A stretch of 39,003 nucleotides of DNA from CAYRGQ01 sp964444885 (GTDB lineage Bacteria; Bacteroidota; Bacteroidia; Sphingobacteriales; Sphingobacteriaceae): NCBI GenBank assembly GCA_964444885.1, contig CAYUIZ010000016.1, positions 1 to 39,003 on the forward strand, in the 5' to 3' direction. Below are positions 17,930-24,582 of this stretch, piece after piece; positions within the stretch are counted from its first letter, which is position 1; every line of letters starts with the position of its first letter. The translations under genes were made by a program, and so were the position numbers. The notes under the pieces are model-generated. The model saw only the letters and a list, made by a program, of their open reading frames with translations, ran no database searches and was not told the origin of the DNA.

Positions 17930-18398
17930 CGTCATCCTCAATATGATTTCCGCCCATCACCTCTTCGGCCAACAACGCAAAATCATCATCCTGCTCACCC
18001 TCCCACAGCGCGTTGTACACCTGCTTAGACCAAACCTCGATTTTATTAAACTGGCAAGCCAGCACCACTTCCGACTCAATACCCGCATACCCCAGCAGCG
18101 ACTTGGGAAGCAATACCCTATTAGCCGAATCAAGTGTCAATTCACTTGCGCCACGCGTAAAGTCACGTATGAATTTCCGATTCTTCGTGTTATATGGATT
18201 CAGCTTAGCAAGCTTAGCTGTTGTTCTATCCCATTCTTCCCTTGTGTAAATCACCAAGTTTTTCTCGAAACCCCGATTGATAACAAGCCCAGTACGCTCC
18301 ACGTCAGGCACTTGCCTTTTGAGCATAGCCGGCAACACCATCCTTCCTTTGGTGTCTAGCTTACAATCAAATTCGCCAATCAGGTTACTCATCGACAT
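17922..18398 (-). CDS. mraZ: Transcriptional regulator MraZ
   Basis: MraZ is a DNA-binding protein made of two AbrB/SpoVT-like domains that forms a ring and represses its own dcw operon. The first domain has FDCKLDTKGRMVLPAMLKRQ, with the LDxKGRxxLP signature at about 13-22. The second repeats it as LTLDSANRVLLPKSLLGYAG. An acidic tail ending EDDDE gives 158 residues, close to normal. It is the first gene of the cluster, and a triplet of GTGGG repeats just upstream is the expected operator type. A second ATG two codons in (18392) is an equally good start. Confidence 0.95.
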   Translation of the reverse strand: MSMSNLIGEFDCKLDTKGRMVLPAMLKRQVPDVERTGLVINRGFEKNLVIYTREEWDRTTAKLAKLNPYNTKNRKFIRDFTRGASELTLDSANRVLLPKSLLGYAGIESEVVLACQFNKIEVWSKQVYNALWEGEQDDDFALLAEEVMGGNHIEDDDE

Positions 18399-18415
18399 GG
18401 GATAAAATCACAAGG

Positions 18416-18423
18416 TAAAAGTA
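18416..18423 (-). promoter_or_regulatory. Putative -7 element of the mraZ (dcw) promoter
   Basis: TACTTTTA on the minus strand is one base from TAnnTTTG and lies 17 bases before ATG 18398. No well-placed TTG was found (the nearest has a 24-base spacer). The MraZ repeats would cover the expected -33 area. Confidence 0.35.
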
Positions 18424-18433
18424 GATATAAAGC

Positions 18434-18458
18434 CCCACTTTTTCCCACAATCACCCAC
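18434..18458 (-). promoter_or_regulatory. MraZ operator: three GTGGG repeats with 10-bp period
   Basis: On the minus strand GTGGG occurs at 18454-18458, 18444-18448 and 18434-18438, each pair separated by exactly five bases. MraZ of other bacteria binds tandem TGGGN/GTGGG-like repeats spaced this way upstream of mraZ. The array sits just upstream of the probable -7 element, the right place for repression. A GTGGA (18469-18473) follows at a shifted 15-bp phase. Confidence 0.8.
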
Positions 18459-18465
18459 ATAAAAG

Positions 18466-18474
18466 TTTTCCACA
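18466..18474. other. DnaA-box-like 9-mer TTTTCCACA upstream of mraZ
   Basis: This copy of TTTTCCACA lies 7 bases beyond the last GTGGG repeat. It shares the longer context AAGTTTTCCACA with the copy in the ftsA-ftsZ spacer. It could be a DnaA box or a degenerate MraZ half-site (GTGGA on the other strand). Confidence 0.35.
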
Positions 18475-18719
18475 TAAACCTTCGGTAATTAATATGCTGA
18501 TGATCAATTCATTATGAATACAAAGCGGAACGACCCGAGGTTTACCAATCCATTCAAAATGGCACCAACACGCTGTGTGTTGCGCTATTCATCCCCGAAA
18601 AAACCTACTCGGTGGGGCACTGTGGGAGAAACTGCGAAAACCAAGTCGGCCGATGGTTGCGCAAATTGCCCGGCAATGCAACTTCTTTATTATAGCCAAA
18701 GGATTCAGAACCGACTTGC

Positions 18720-18727
18720 TATCTTTG
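18720..18727 (+). promoter_or_regulatory. -7 promoter element of the S41 protease gene
   Basis: TATCTTTG is an exact TAnnTTTG match 26 bases before ATG 18754, which fits a short leader and supports that start. No TTG stands at the expected distance upstream. Confidence 0.45.
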
Positions 18728-18753
18728 CGGGGAACCATTCCCATATTCTGATC

Positions 18754-21700
18754 ATGAGAAAATCGATATTCGTGCTATTCAGCTTATTTGTGGCCTTTGC
18801 ATTAGCCACTGCCGCGCACGCACAAGGCACTTTATTGCTCCGCAACCCCAGCATCAGCCAGCAACACATCGCGTTTGTGTATGGTGGTGACATTTGGGTG
18901 GCCGATAAATCCGGTCAAAACCCGCGGCGCCTAACCATCAACCCGGGTGTTGAACTCAACCCCGTCTTTTCACCTGACGGACAGCACATCGCGTTCACCG
19001 GAAATTACGACGGAAACACGGACGTGTACGTCGTCCCGGTACAAGGCGGTGAACCAAGACGCGTTACGTACCACCCGGGGGCGGACGTCGTTCGGGGTTG
19101 GCTAGACAACGACCAGGTCTATTTTACCACGACACGCGAATACCAATACGCACAAAGCCCCCGGTTATACAGTGCCCATATTCACCGCGGAGCCGAGCTG
19201 CCCCTACTGATGCCCGAAGCTACGCAAGGGTCGCCTTCGCCCGACAAAAATTATTGGGCATACATCAAAAACACCGATCCTACCGAGCGCGACCGCGTGG
19301 CGTTTAAGCGCTACCGGGGCGGCGGCATGCCATCCATTTGGATATTTAACGCAAAGTCGCACGATGTCACCATCGTGCCCGGCGAAAACAGCAATGACGT
19401 CAAACCGGTTTGGCTAGGCGATAAGGTGTACTTTTTGTCAGACCGGGAAAAAATCGTCAACATCTACAGCTACGACACCAAGTCGAAGTCGATTGAAAAA
19501 CTGACTGACTTTTCGGATTACGATGTCCGGACACTGAATGGCCATGGCAACGAACTCGTCTTCGAACAAGCCGGCCGGCTGCATATTTTCAATCTGATGA
19601 CCAAGACCAGCCAGGCGCTCACGATCGACATCCACGCCGATGTACTGTTCAAACGGCCACATTACGTCAATGTGGAAGACGACATCCGGGGTTACAACAT
19701 CTCGGCGACCGGCGTACGAGCCCTTTTTGAGTCGCGTGGCGAGATTTTCTCCATTCCCGTGGACAAGGGCGAGCCCCGGAACATTTCAAACTCGCCCGGC
19801 ACGCACGAGCGTTTTCCTGCGTGGTCGCCAGACGGCAAATGGATCTCCTATATCTCCGAGGCACGCGGCAAATATGAGTTGGTGCTGCGCGACCAGCTCG
19901 CGAAAGACGAGCCGACCTATATAACGTTGGGCGATGACTACCTGTATTTCCAGCCCACGTGGTCTCCCGATAGCCGAAAGCTATTTTATGGCGATGCCCA
20001 CTTAAACCTGTTTTACGTAGATATTGACAGCAAGGAAGTGGTAAAAGTGGACAGCGATGTACTCGCGTCTACGACCGGACGCACCCACAATAGCCTGCAG
20101 CCGAGCTGGTCGCCGGACTCCAAGTGGATCGCCTACACCAAAACCTTGGCTAATGGCGTATCCGCCTTATTTATCTACAACTTGGACAGCCAAGACAGCA
20201 AACAGGTGACGGACGGGATGAGCGCTGTACGCGGCCCCGTTTTTGGCACCGATGGCAACCACCTGTTCTTCATCGCCAGCACCAATATTGGCCTGACCAA
20301 TTCGGGCCTGCACATGTCAGCTTACGACCGTTCGCCGGTTTACAACGTCTACGCCCTGTTGCTCGCCAAAGACACGCCACATATCCTCAAACCCGAGAGC
20401 GACGAGGAAAAGGTGAAAGAAGACAAGCCTGCGGATGACAAATCCGGTGACGACAATAAAGGAGAAGAAAAAACCGAAGAAGGAAAAAAGGACGGCAAAA
20501 CAGTCAAAATCGACTTTGATGGTATCCAGCAACGAATCGTGGCTCTCCCGTTGCGCCCCGGTAGCTATTCACTTCACGGAGGTGTGCCAAACATGCTGGT
20601 CTACCAACGTGGCGGCACGATAGGCGCGTACGATTTGAAGAAAAATGAAGACAACACACTGGTAGAGAACGCACGCGGTTTCGCGATTTCGGCAGACGGC
20701 AAGAAAATGCTATATCGGCATGCCAACGGTTTTAGTATGGTGGAGGCGGGCAAGAAACCAGCGAATACGGAAGCGGGCCGAATTAAGTTCAGCGGCGCCA
20801 AACAACTCGTTGACCCCGCCGCCGAATGGACGCAAGTGTACAACGAGGTGTGGAATCTGCAAAAAGAATTGTTTTATGTAGAGAACATGCACGGCGTAGA
20901 CTGGGAAGCGAAAAAAGCCAAGTACGCTAAGTTTTTGCCGTATGTCAACCACCGTACCGACCTAGGCTACCTGCTCAACGAATTGATGGGCGAGATGGTC
21001 GTCGGGCACAACTACATTTACCCCGGCGACGAGCCTTCTACCCCATCGGTGAGTGGCGGTGTTTTGGCGGCAGATTATCGCATTGCCAATGGTGGCTACC
21101 AAATTGCGAAACTGTACACCAACCACAGCTGGAACCCCTCGTTTAAGGCTCCCCTTGCCGAACCCGGCCTGAATATCAACGAAGGCGAGTATATTGTGGC
21201 AGTTAACGGCGTACCTGTATCGGCCGACATCAACATCTATGGCCTGTTTGACCATACCGTAGGCAAGATGACCACGCTGAAAATCAACAGCAAGCCTTCG
21301 CTTGACGGTGCGCGGGAGGTAATCGTCCGGCCGATTTCCTATGCTGACGAAATGGCTATCCGCCAGATGGACTGGGTAGAGCGCAACCGGGAAAAAGTGG
21401 ATAAACTGAGCGATAACCGAATTGCGTACGTCTATATGCCCAATACCGGCCGGGCGGGCTATGATTTCTTCAACCGCTACTATTTCTCGCAGATGGACAA
21501 AAAAGCGCTCCTGCTTGACGAGCGGAATAATGGAGGTGGGTCCGTCGCCGACTACGTCATTGATTTGCTCAATCGCGAATTGATTGCCGGCTGGAAAATC
21601 CGGGATGGCCGGAGCTTCACCACGCCTGGCAACGGGATTTATGGCCCCAAGGCCATGATCATCAATGAGAATGCGGGCTCGGGCGGGGATATGATGCCCT

Positions 21701-22020
21701 ACATGTTCCGTTTCCACGGACTGGGCAAACTCGTGGGCCGTACCACGATGGGTATTTTGGTCGGCATCAGTGGCTACCCGCCCCTGCTGGATGGCGGACG
21801 CATCACCTCGCCCAATTTCGGCATTCACGATTTGCGGGGCAACTACATTATTGAAAATGAAGGCGTGGCGCCCGATATTTTCGTGGAGCAAATGCCCAAA
21901 GACCTGCTCCAGGGCCGAGACCCACAATTGGAACGGACTATCCAATTGCTGCTGGAGGAAATGAAAACCTATCCCTACCTCGATATTGTCGATCCGGAAG
22001 ACCCTATCCGGGTCGACTAA
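18754..22020 (+). CDS. Secreted tricorn-like S41 family peptidase
   Basis: This is a large periplasmic protease of 1088 residues from ATG 18754. A signal peptide occupies 1-23 with a cleavage site at AHA/QG. Residues to about 550 form WD40/TolB-like beta-propeller blades, seen in repeated FSPDGQHIAF, WSPDGKWISYIS, WSPDSRKLFY and WSPDSKWIAYT units. A highly charged Lys/Glu/Asp linker follows (about 552-580). The C-terminal half has a PDZ-like segment around INEGEYIVAVNGVPV and the S41 core with nucleophile Ser976 in NENAGSGGD, His752 in VVGHNYIYP, and Glu1034/1036 in IENEGVAPD. This is the tricorn architecture, thought to degrade peptides. The Ser usually before the catalytic His is Gly here. 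It stands alone, with its own promoter element and terminator. Confidence 0.92.
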   Translation: MRKSIFVLFSLFVAFALATAAHAQGTLLLRNPSISQQHIAFVYGGDIWVADKSGQNPRRLTINPGVELNPVFSPDGQHIAFTGNYDGNTDVYVVPVQGGEPRRVTYHPGADVVRGWLDNDQVYFTTTREYQYAQSPRLYSAHIHRGAELPLLMPEATQGSPSPDKNYWAYIKNTDPTERDRVAFKRYRGGGMPSIWIFNAKSHDVTIVPGENSNDVKPVWLGDKVYFLSDREKIVNIYSYDTKSKSIEKLTDFSDYDVRTLNGHGNELVFEQAGRLHIFNLMTKTSQALTIDIHADVLFKRPHYVNVEDDIRGYNISATGVRALFESRGEIFSIPVDKGEPRNISNSPGTHERFPAWSPDGKWISYISEARGKYELVLRDQLAKDEPTYITLGDDYLYFQPTWSPDSRKLFYGDAHLNLFYVDIDSKEVVKVDSDVLASTTGRTHNSLQPSWSPDSKWIAYTKTLANGVSALFIYNLDSQDSKQVTDGMSAVRGPVFGTDGNHLFFIASTNIGLTNSGLHMSAYDRSPVYNVYALLLAKDTPHILKPESDEEKVKEDKPADDKSGDDNKGEEKTEEGKKDGKTVKIDFDGIQQRIVALPLRPGSYSLHGGVPNMLVYQRGGTIGAYDLKKNEDNTLVENARGFAISADGKKMLYRHANGFSMVEAGKKPANTEAGRIKFSGAKQLVDPAAEWTQVYNEVWNLQKELFYVENMHGVDWEAKKAKYAKFLPYVNHRTDLGYLLNELMGEMVVGHNYIYPGDEPSTPSVSGGVLAADYRIANGGYQIAKLYTNHSWNPSFKAPLAEPGLNINEGEYIVAVNGVPVSADINIYGLFDHTVGKMTTLKINSKPSLDGAREVIVRPISYADEMAIRQMDWVERNREKVDKLSDNRIAYVYMPNTGRAGYDFFNRYYFSQMDKKALLLDERNNGGGSVADYVIDLLNRELIAGWKIRDGRSFTTPGNGIYGPKAMIINENAGSGGDMMPYMFRFHGLGKLVGRTTMGILVGISGYPPLLDGGRITSPNFGIHDLRGNYIIENEGVAPDIFVEQMPKDLLQGRDPQLERTIQLLLEEMKTYPYLDIVDPEDPIRVD

Positions 22021-22037
22021 GGGCGGTATAATAAACA

Positions 22038-22073
22038 AACGCCCCATGCAGCACGTACGCATGGGGCGTTTTT
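22038..22073 (+). terminator. Rho-independent terminator after the S41 protease gene
   Basis: AACGCCCCATGC (22038-22049) pairs perfectly with GCATGGGGCGTT (22059-22070), followed by a T-run. The flanking bases are T-rich in the reverse direction too, so it may also stop transcription arriving from the minus-strand fragment at 22151. Confidence 0.93.
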
Positions 22074-22080
22074 GCGTATT

Positions 22081-22110
22081 TACAAACCTTTCGCTTTACA
22101 AACCTTTCGC
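22081..22110. repeat. Tandem 14-base direct repeat
   Basis: TACAAACCTTTCGC occurs at 22081-22094 and again at 22097-22110, two bases apart. It follows the S41 terminator directly. Function unknown; it may be a simple local duplication. Confidence 0.7.
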
Positions 22111-22150
22111 GTCGGTTTGAATGCCCTAACAACCCATGTAATGTCGTCGC

Positions 22151-22507
22151 TTAGCTGCCTAGGTACGTAATAATCGGATCGTAAAACCTGCCTTCGCCCA
22201 GATCACCGCCGTGCGAATTGTTCGGATAGTCGGCACGAGGGCACACCTCCCGCCCGCGTGCGAAAGGGAAACGCTGACCTTGGATTTTGGCCTTCACAAT
22301 CGTATCTTTGACAGTGAAAACAGCTATTGTTGAGCGGTTTCCCTTGGCTTTTGCAGCAAAAAAGGCTTCAGCGTCTGATGGGCCGAGTTTTAACCGCTTG
22401 TTAACATTGCCTGTGTAACTTTGGACGGGATTGCAAACTAAGGTGGGATTGGCGACAGGGTCCCAAAGTGAAGTCCAGCCTACGTAGGCCCTCCTGTCGC
22501 CTGCTTG
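22151..22507 (-). pseudogene. Start-less reading frame, probable C-terminal remnant of an unrecognised protein
   Basis: The minus-strand frame from 22507 to a TAA at 22151-22153 is open for 118 codons but has no ATG or TTG start. Its first GTG is about 50 codons before the stop, and a TAG at 22508-22510 bounds it upstream. The translation reads like a real protein end: it contains YVGWTSLWDPVANPTLVCNP, LGPSDAEAFFAAKAKGN, and ends HGGDLGEGRFYDPIITYLGS. I do not recognise the family. Two Cys are present; no membrane segment or catalytic motif is obvious. It ends toward the S41 terminator, as a convergent gene would. Likely a gene truncated when the sigma/FecR locus settled beside it, but a chance open frame cannot be excluded. 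Confidence 0.45.
22451..22501. repeat. Nested inverted repeats upstream of the ECF sigma gene
   Basis: GGCGACAGG (22451-22459) is matched by its exact reverse complement CCTGTCGCC (22493-22501). Between them lies the perfect 12-base palindrome GCCTACGTAGGC (22478-22489). A further GGCGACAG is at 22543-22550. The arrangement could fold in the sigma mRNA leader or be a remnant of a repeat element. Confidence 0.6.
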
Positions 22508-22519
22508 CTATGCGCATAG
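22508..22519. repeat. 12-base perfect palindrome CTATGCGCATAG
   Basis: This perfect palindrome lies seven bases after the nested inverted repeats and about 90 bases before the sigma start. It is a plausible dimer-binding site; no binder is evident. Confidence 0.5.
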
Positions 22520-22608
22520 AATCGCCTCCGTCAGGATTCCCGGGCGACAGCTCGAGAGGCTCCGGGGCAACTTTCTACACGGCGCAACGCATAGAACGAA
22601 AGGCACAC

Positions 22609-23205
22609 ATGACGATCGCATTAGAAAATGAGCATTGGACTAACTTCATAGCCGGCGAGCCAGCAGCTTTCCGGGCGCTGTATGAGGGATATTCCGACAA
22701 GTTGTACGCATACGGTTGCCGGTACACGACTGACACCGAACTAGTCATGGACTGCCTGCACGACTTGTTTGTCGACTTGCACCGTTACCGACGCAATCTC
22801 GATCCCCAAACGCGTGTCACCGCCTACTTGTTTAGTTCGCTCCGACGCAAAATACACGCCTCCTTGCTGAAGCACCAGCGTTACAAAATGCTGGGAGACA
22901 CCACCTTGGAAAACGAACTTTTTTTAGTCGAATGGAATGCGGAAAGCCAGCTCATCCAAGATGAAGAAGACGCCCAGCTCACTGCGCACGTCGCACAAGC
23001 GTTGAGCTCCTTGCCGCAACGCCAACAAGAAGCACTTTACTTGCGATTCAGCGAAGGGATGCCCTACACGGATCTGGCTACCGTTTTAGGCGTATCCGTC
23101 CCCTCATGCCGCACACTCGTGTACCGTGCGATCAAATCACTGCGCAACACGATGGAAGAGGCTCCACTTTCGCCATTCCTCATGCTTCTCTTCCGCAAAA
23201 GCTAG
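22609..23205 (+). CDS. ECF-type RNA polymerase sigma factor
   Basis: This extracytoplasmic-function sigma factor has 198 residues. Region 2 runs from FRALYEGYSDKLYAYGCRY through ELVMDCLHDLFVDLHRYR, binding core polymerase and the -10 area. Region 4 is ALSSLPQRQQEALYLRFSEG followed by a helix-turn-helix, YTDLATVLGVSVPSCRTLVY. There is no region 3, as expected. ATG 22609 is chosen because it directly precedes the conserved part and has GAAAGG upstream; the frame is open 47 codons further but that part overlaps palindromes and has no family similarity. With FecR and a STN-bearing SusC downstream it should be the output arm of a surface-signalling circuit. Confidence 0.93.
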   Translation: MTIALENEHWTNFIAGEPAAFRALYEGYSDKLYAYGCRYTTDTELVMDCLHDLFVDLHRYRRNLDPQTRVTAYLFSSLRRKIHASLLKHQRYKMLGDTTLENELFLVEWNAESQLIQDEEDAQLTAHVAQALSSLPQRQQEALYLRFSEGMPYTDLATVLGVSVPSCRTLVYRAIKSLRNTMEEAPLSPFLMLLFRKS

Positions 23206-23336
23206 CGTAGCATAACCGGAAAAACCGGAAATCCGGGCCGACAGGAATAATTTTATCTTGCTAACTATAAGCTACTTACAATCTTTTCAAAAAAAATTGT
23301 CTATAAAATGATGCAACGTCCCTCTCTACCTATAGA

Positions 23337-23360
23337 ATGAAAGGCAAGACTACCCGATGA
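23337..23360 (+). CDS. Possible 7-codon leader peptide coupled to fecR
   Basis: ATG at 23337 begins a frame of seven codons (MKGKTTR) whose TGA overlaps the fecR start as ATGA (23357-23360). It could couple translation of fecR to ribosomes arriving upstream, or be chance. No Shine-Dalgarno is seen. Confidence 0.2.
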   Translation: MKGKTTR

Positions 23361-24475
23361 ACGACGAGATAGCAGACATCTTGGGGGACGACGACCCTGA
23401 ACGAAGGCTCACGCAACAGCCCGATGGCAAAGACAAAGAGCAGGCGTCGCGTGTGCACCGCATCTTAAAACAGACGCGCGGCAACAGCCTTACCGCTGCC
23501 CAACGGACCGACCTTTGGGCGCGTATTGACGCGTCGACTGCAAAAGCGGTCAAGCGTAGGCGCCTCGCCAAAGCCGCCCTTTGGAGTGCTGCGGCGAGCT
23601 TGGCGCTGGCCGCTATGTTTGTTTGGCTCGGACAAGAGGAACAGCCACAAGCAGCTACTACGCCGATCGCTCAAGCCGCACTCAGCCAGCAACACCTGTC
23701 GCTGGATACGGGTGCCGTCCGGGTTATAGGCGCTCACCCGACGGTAATCCTGAATGATGATAACGGTGCGTGGAGCATCGGCCAACTACAAGCGAATGAA
23801 CAGTCCGACGCGTTGAGCGGCGAATTTAGCACACTGACGGTTCCGTACGGCAAACGTATGGAGATCAGCTTGGAAGACAGTTCCAAAATATGGCTAAACG
23901 CAGGCTCGCAGCTGACCTTCCCCACGCGGTTTGAGCCGGGAAAGCGAGAGGTATACTTGGAGGGCGAAGCATTTTTCGAGGTGACGACCGATCCGGCCAA
24001 CCCCTTTTACGTACACACGTCAGACATGGTGATCAAGGTTGTTGGCACCGCGTTTAACGTCAGTTCGTACCGCGAGGACGACTACGCGTCGACCGTCTTG
24101 CTCAGCGGCGCTATTGAGCTCTACGGCACTAACGAAAAATCATTCGAAAAACAGACCCTAGCGCCCGGAACGTGTGCCGTGTTGCAAAGAAGCGACCACC
24201 AGCTGGACATTAACCAAGACAACGTGCGAGACCAGGTCTCTTGGACACAGCGCCAACTCGTTCTTCGGAGCACGCCGCTGCCCGAACTGCTCGTCAGGCT
24301 CGGCAGAGCCTACAACTCGAAAATAATTGAGGATTTTGAAGACTCTTCGGACGACACGTTCTCCGGACGCCTCGACCTCACCCAGCCCCTGGAGGCTTTA
24401 CTGGCAACCATATACGACACCAATGCGTATGACATTCAGCAAAACGAAAGGAGGTTTATCATACAAAGGAAGTGA
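23357..24475 (+). CDS. FecR-family anti-sigma factor / signal transducer
   Basis: This inner-membrane regulator has 372 residues. The cytoplasmic N-terminal part (1-70) is charged and should hold the ECF sigma factor. A membrane helix spans about 72-91. The periplasmic FecR domain contains YGKRMEISLEDSSKIWLNAG, FPTRFEPGKREVYLEGEAFF and VVGTAFNVSSYREDD, and a C-terminal DUF4974-like domain begins near SWTQRQLVLRSTPL and ends at the stop. In such systems the STN domain of the cognate outer-membrane receptor contacts FecR, which releases the sigma factor. It sits 151 bases after sigma and 107 bases before susC. Confidence 0.94.
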   Translation: MNDEIADILGDDDPERRLTQQPDGKDKEQASRVHRILKQTRGNSLTAAQRTDLWARIDASTAKAVKRRRLAKAALWSAAASLALAAMFVWLGQEEQPQAATTPIAQAALSQQHLSLDTGAVRVIGAHPTVILNDDNGAWSIGQLQANEQSDALSGEFSTLTVPYGKRMEISLEDSSKIWLNAGSQLTFPTRFEPGKREVYLEGEAFFEVTTDPANPFYVHTSDMVIKVVGTAFNVSSYREDDYASTVLLSGAIELYGTNEKSFEKQTLAPGTCAVLQRSDHQLDINQDNVRDQVSWTQRQLVLRSTPLPELLVRLGRAYNSKIIEDFEDSSDDTFSGRLDLTQPLEALLATIYDTNAYDIQQNERRFIIQRK

Positions 24476-24498
24476 CCTGTACCCTTTTATAAACAAGT

Positions 24499-24530
24499 AA
24501 ACGGATAGATGCTGCAACACCTACCCGTTT
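24499..24530. repeat. Inverted repeat in the fecR-susC spacer
   Basis: AAACGGATAG (24499-24508) faces CTACCCGTTT (24521-24530), nine of ten positions pairing around a 12-base loop. There is no T-run, so it is more likely an mRNA processing or regulatory hairpin than a terminator. Confidence 0.4.
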
Positions 24531-24582
24531 GTAAATCGTCAAATTAACTAGAATCGATAATTAACAACGATGTAACAAAGTT

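Larger units (their letters stand above)
18399..18753. other. Divergent intergenic region between mraZ and the S41 protease gene
   Basis: This 355-base gap carries the mraZ promoter/operator at its left end (18416-18474) and the S41 -7 element at its right end (18720-18727). The stretch 18514-18753 stays open in the S41 frame, but the 80 residues it would encode look unstructured and come before a clean signal peptide. I therefore treat it as non-coding. Nothing further was seen in the middle. Confidence 0.6.
22021..22608. other. 588-base gap between the S41 protease and the ECF sigma gene
   Basis: From left to right this gap holds a strong bidirectional-looking terminator (22038-22073), a 14-base tandem direct repeat (22081-22110), and a start-less reading frame on the minus strand (22151-22507). 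A cluster of palindromes follows (22451-22519), then the sigma-factor leader. An exact -7 motif TAACTTTG (22416-22423, plus strand) is the best promoter candidate for the sigma gene, with a 15-base spacer to TTG. Confidence 0.6.

Noticed and set aside
18514..18753. 80-residue N-terminal extension of the S41 protease
   Set aside because: It would bury a clear signal peptide in the middle of the protein, and an exact TAnnTTTG element lies just before ATG 18754.
20962..22062. 366-codon open frame on the minus strand opposite the S41 protease
   Set aside because: It mirrors the codon structure of the S41 gene, starts inside its terminator region, and has no signature of its own.
22468..22608. 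47-codon N-terminal extension of the ECF sigma factor
   Set aside because: It crosses the palindrome cluster, has no sigma similarity, and ATG 22609 starts right before region 2 with GAAAGG upstream.
23206..23356. A promoter for fecR between sigma and fecR
   Set aside because: The spacer is AT-rich and has several TTG triplets, but none is followed at 17-21 bases by a TAnnTTTG-like element, so no promoter is annotated.
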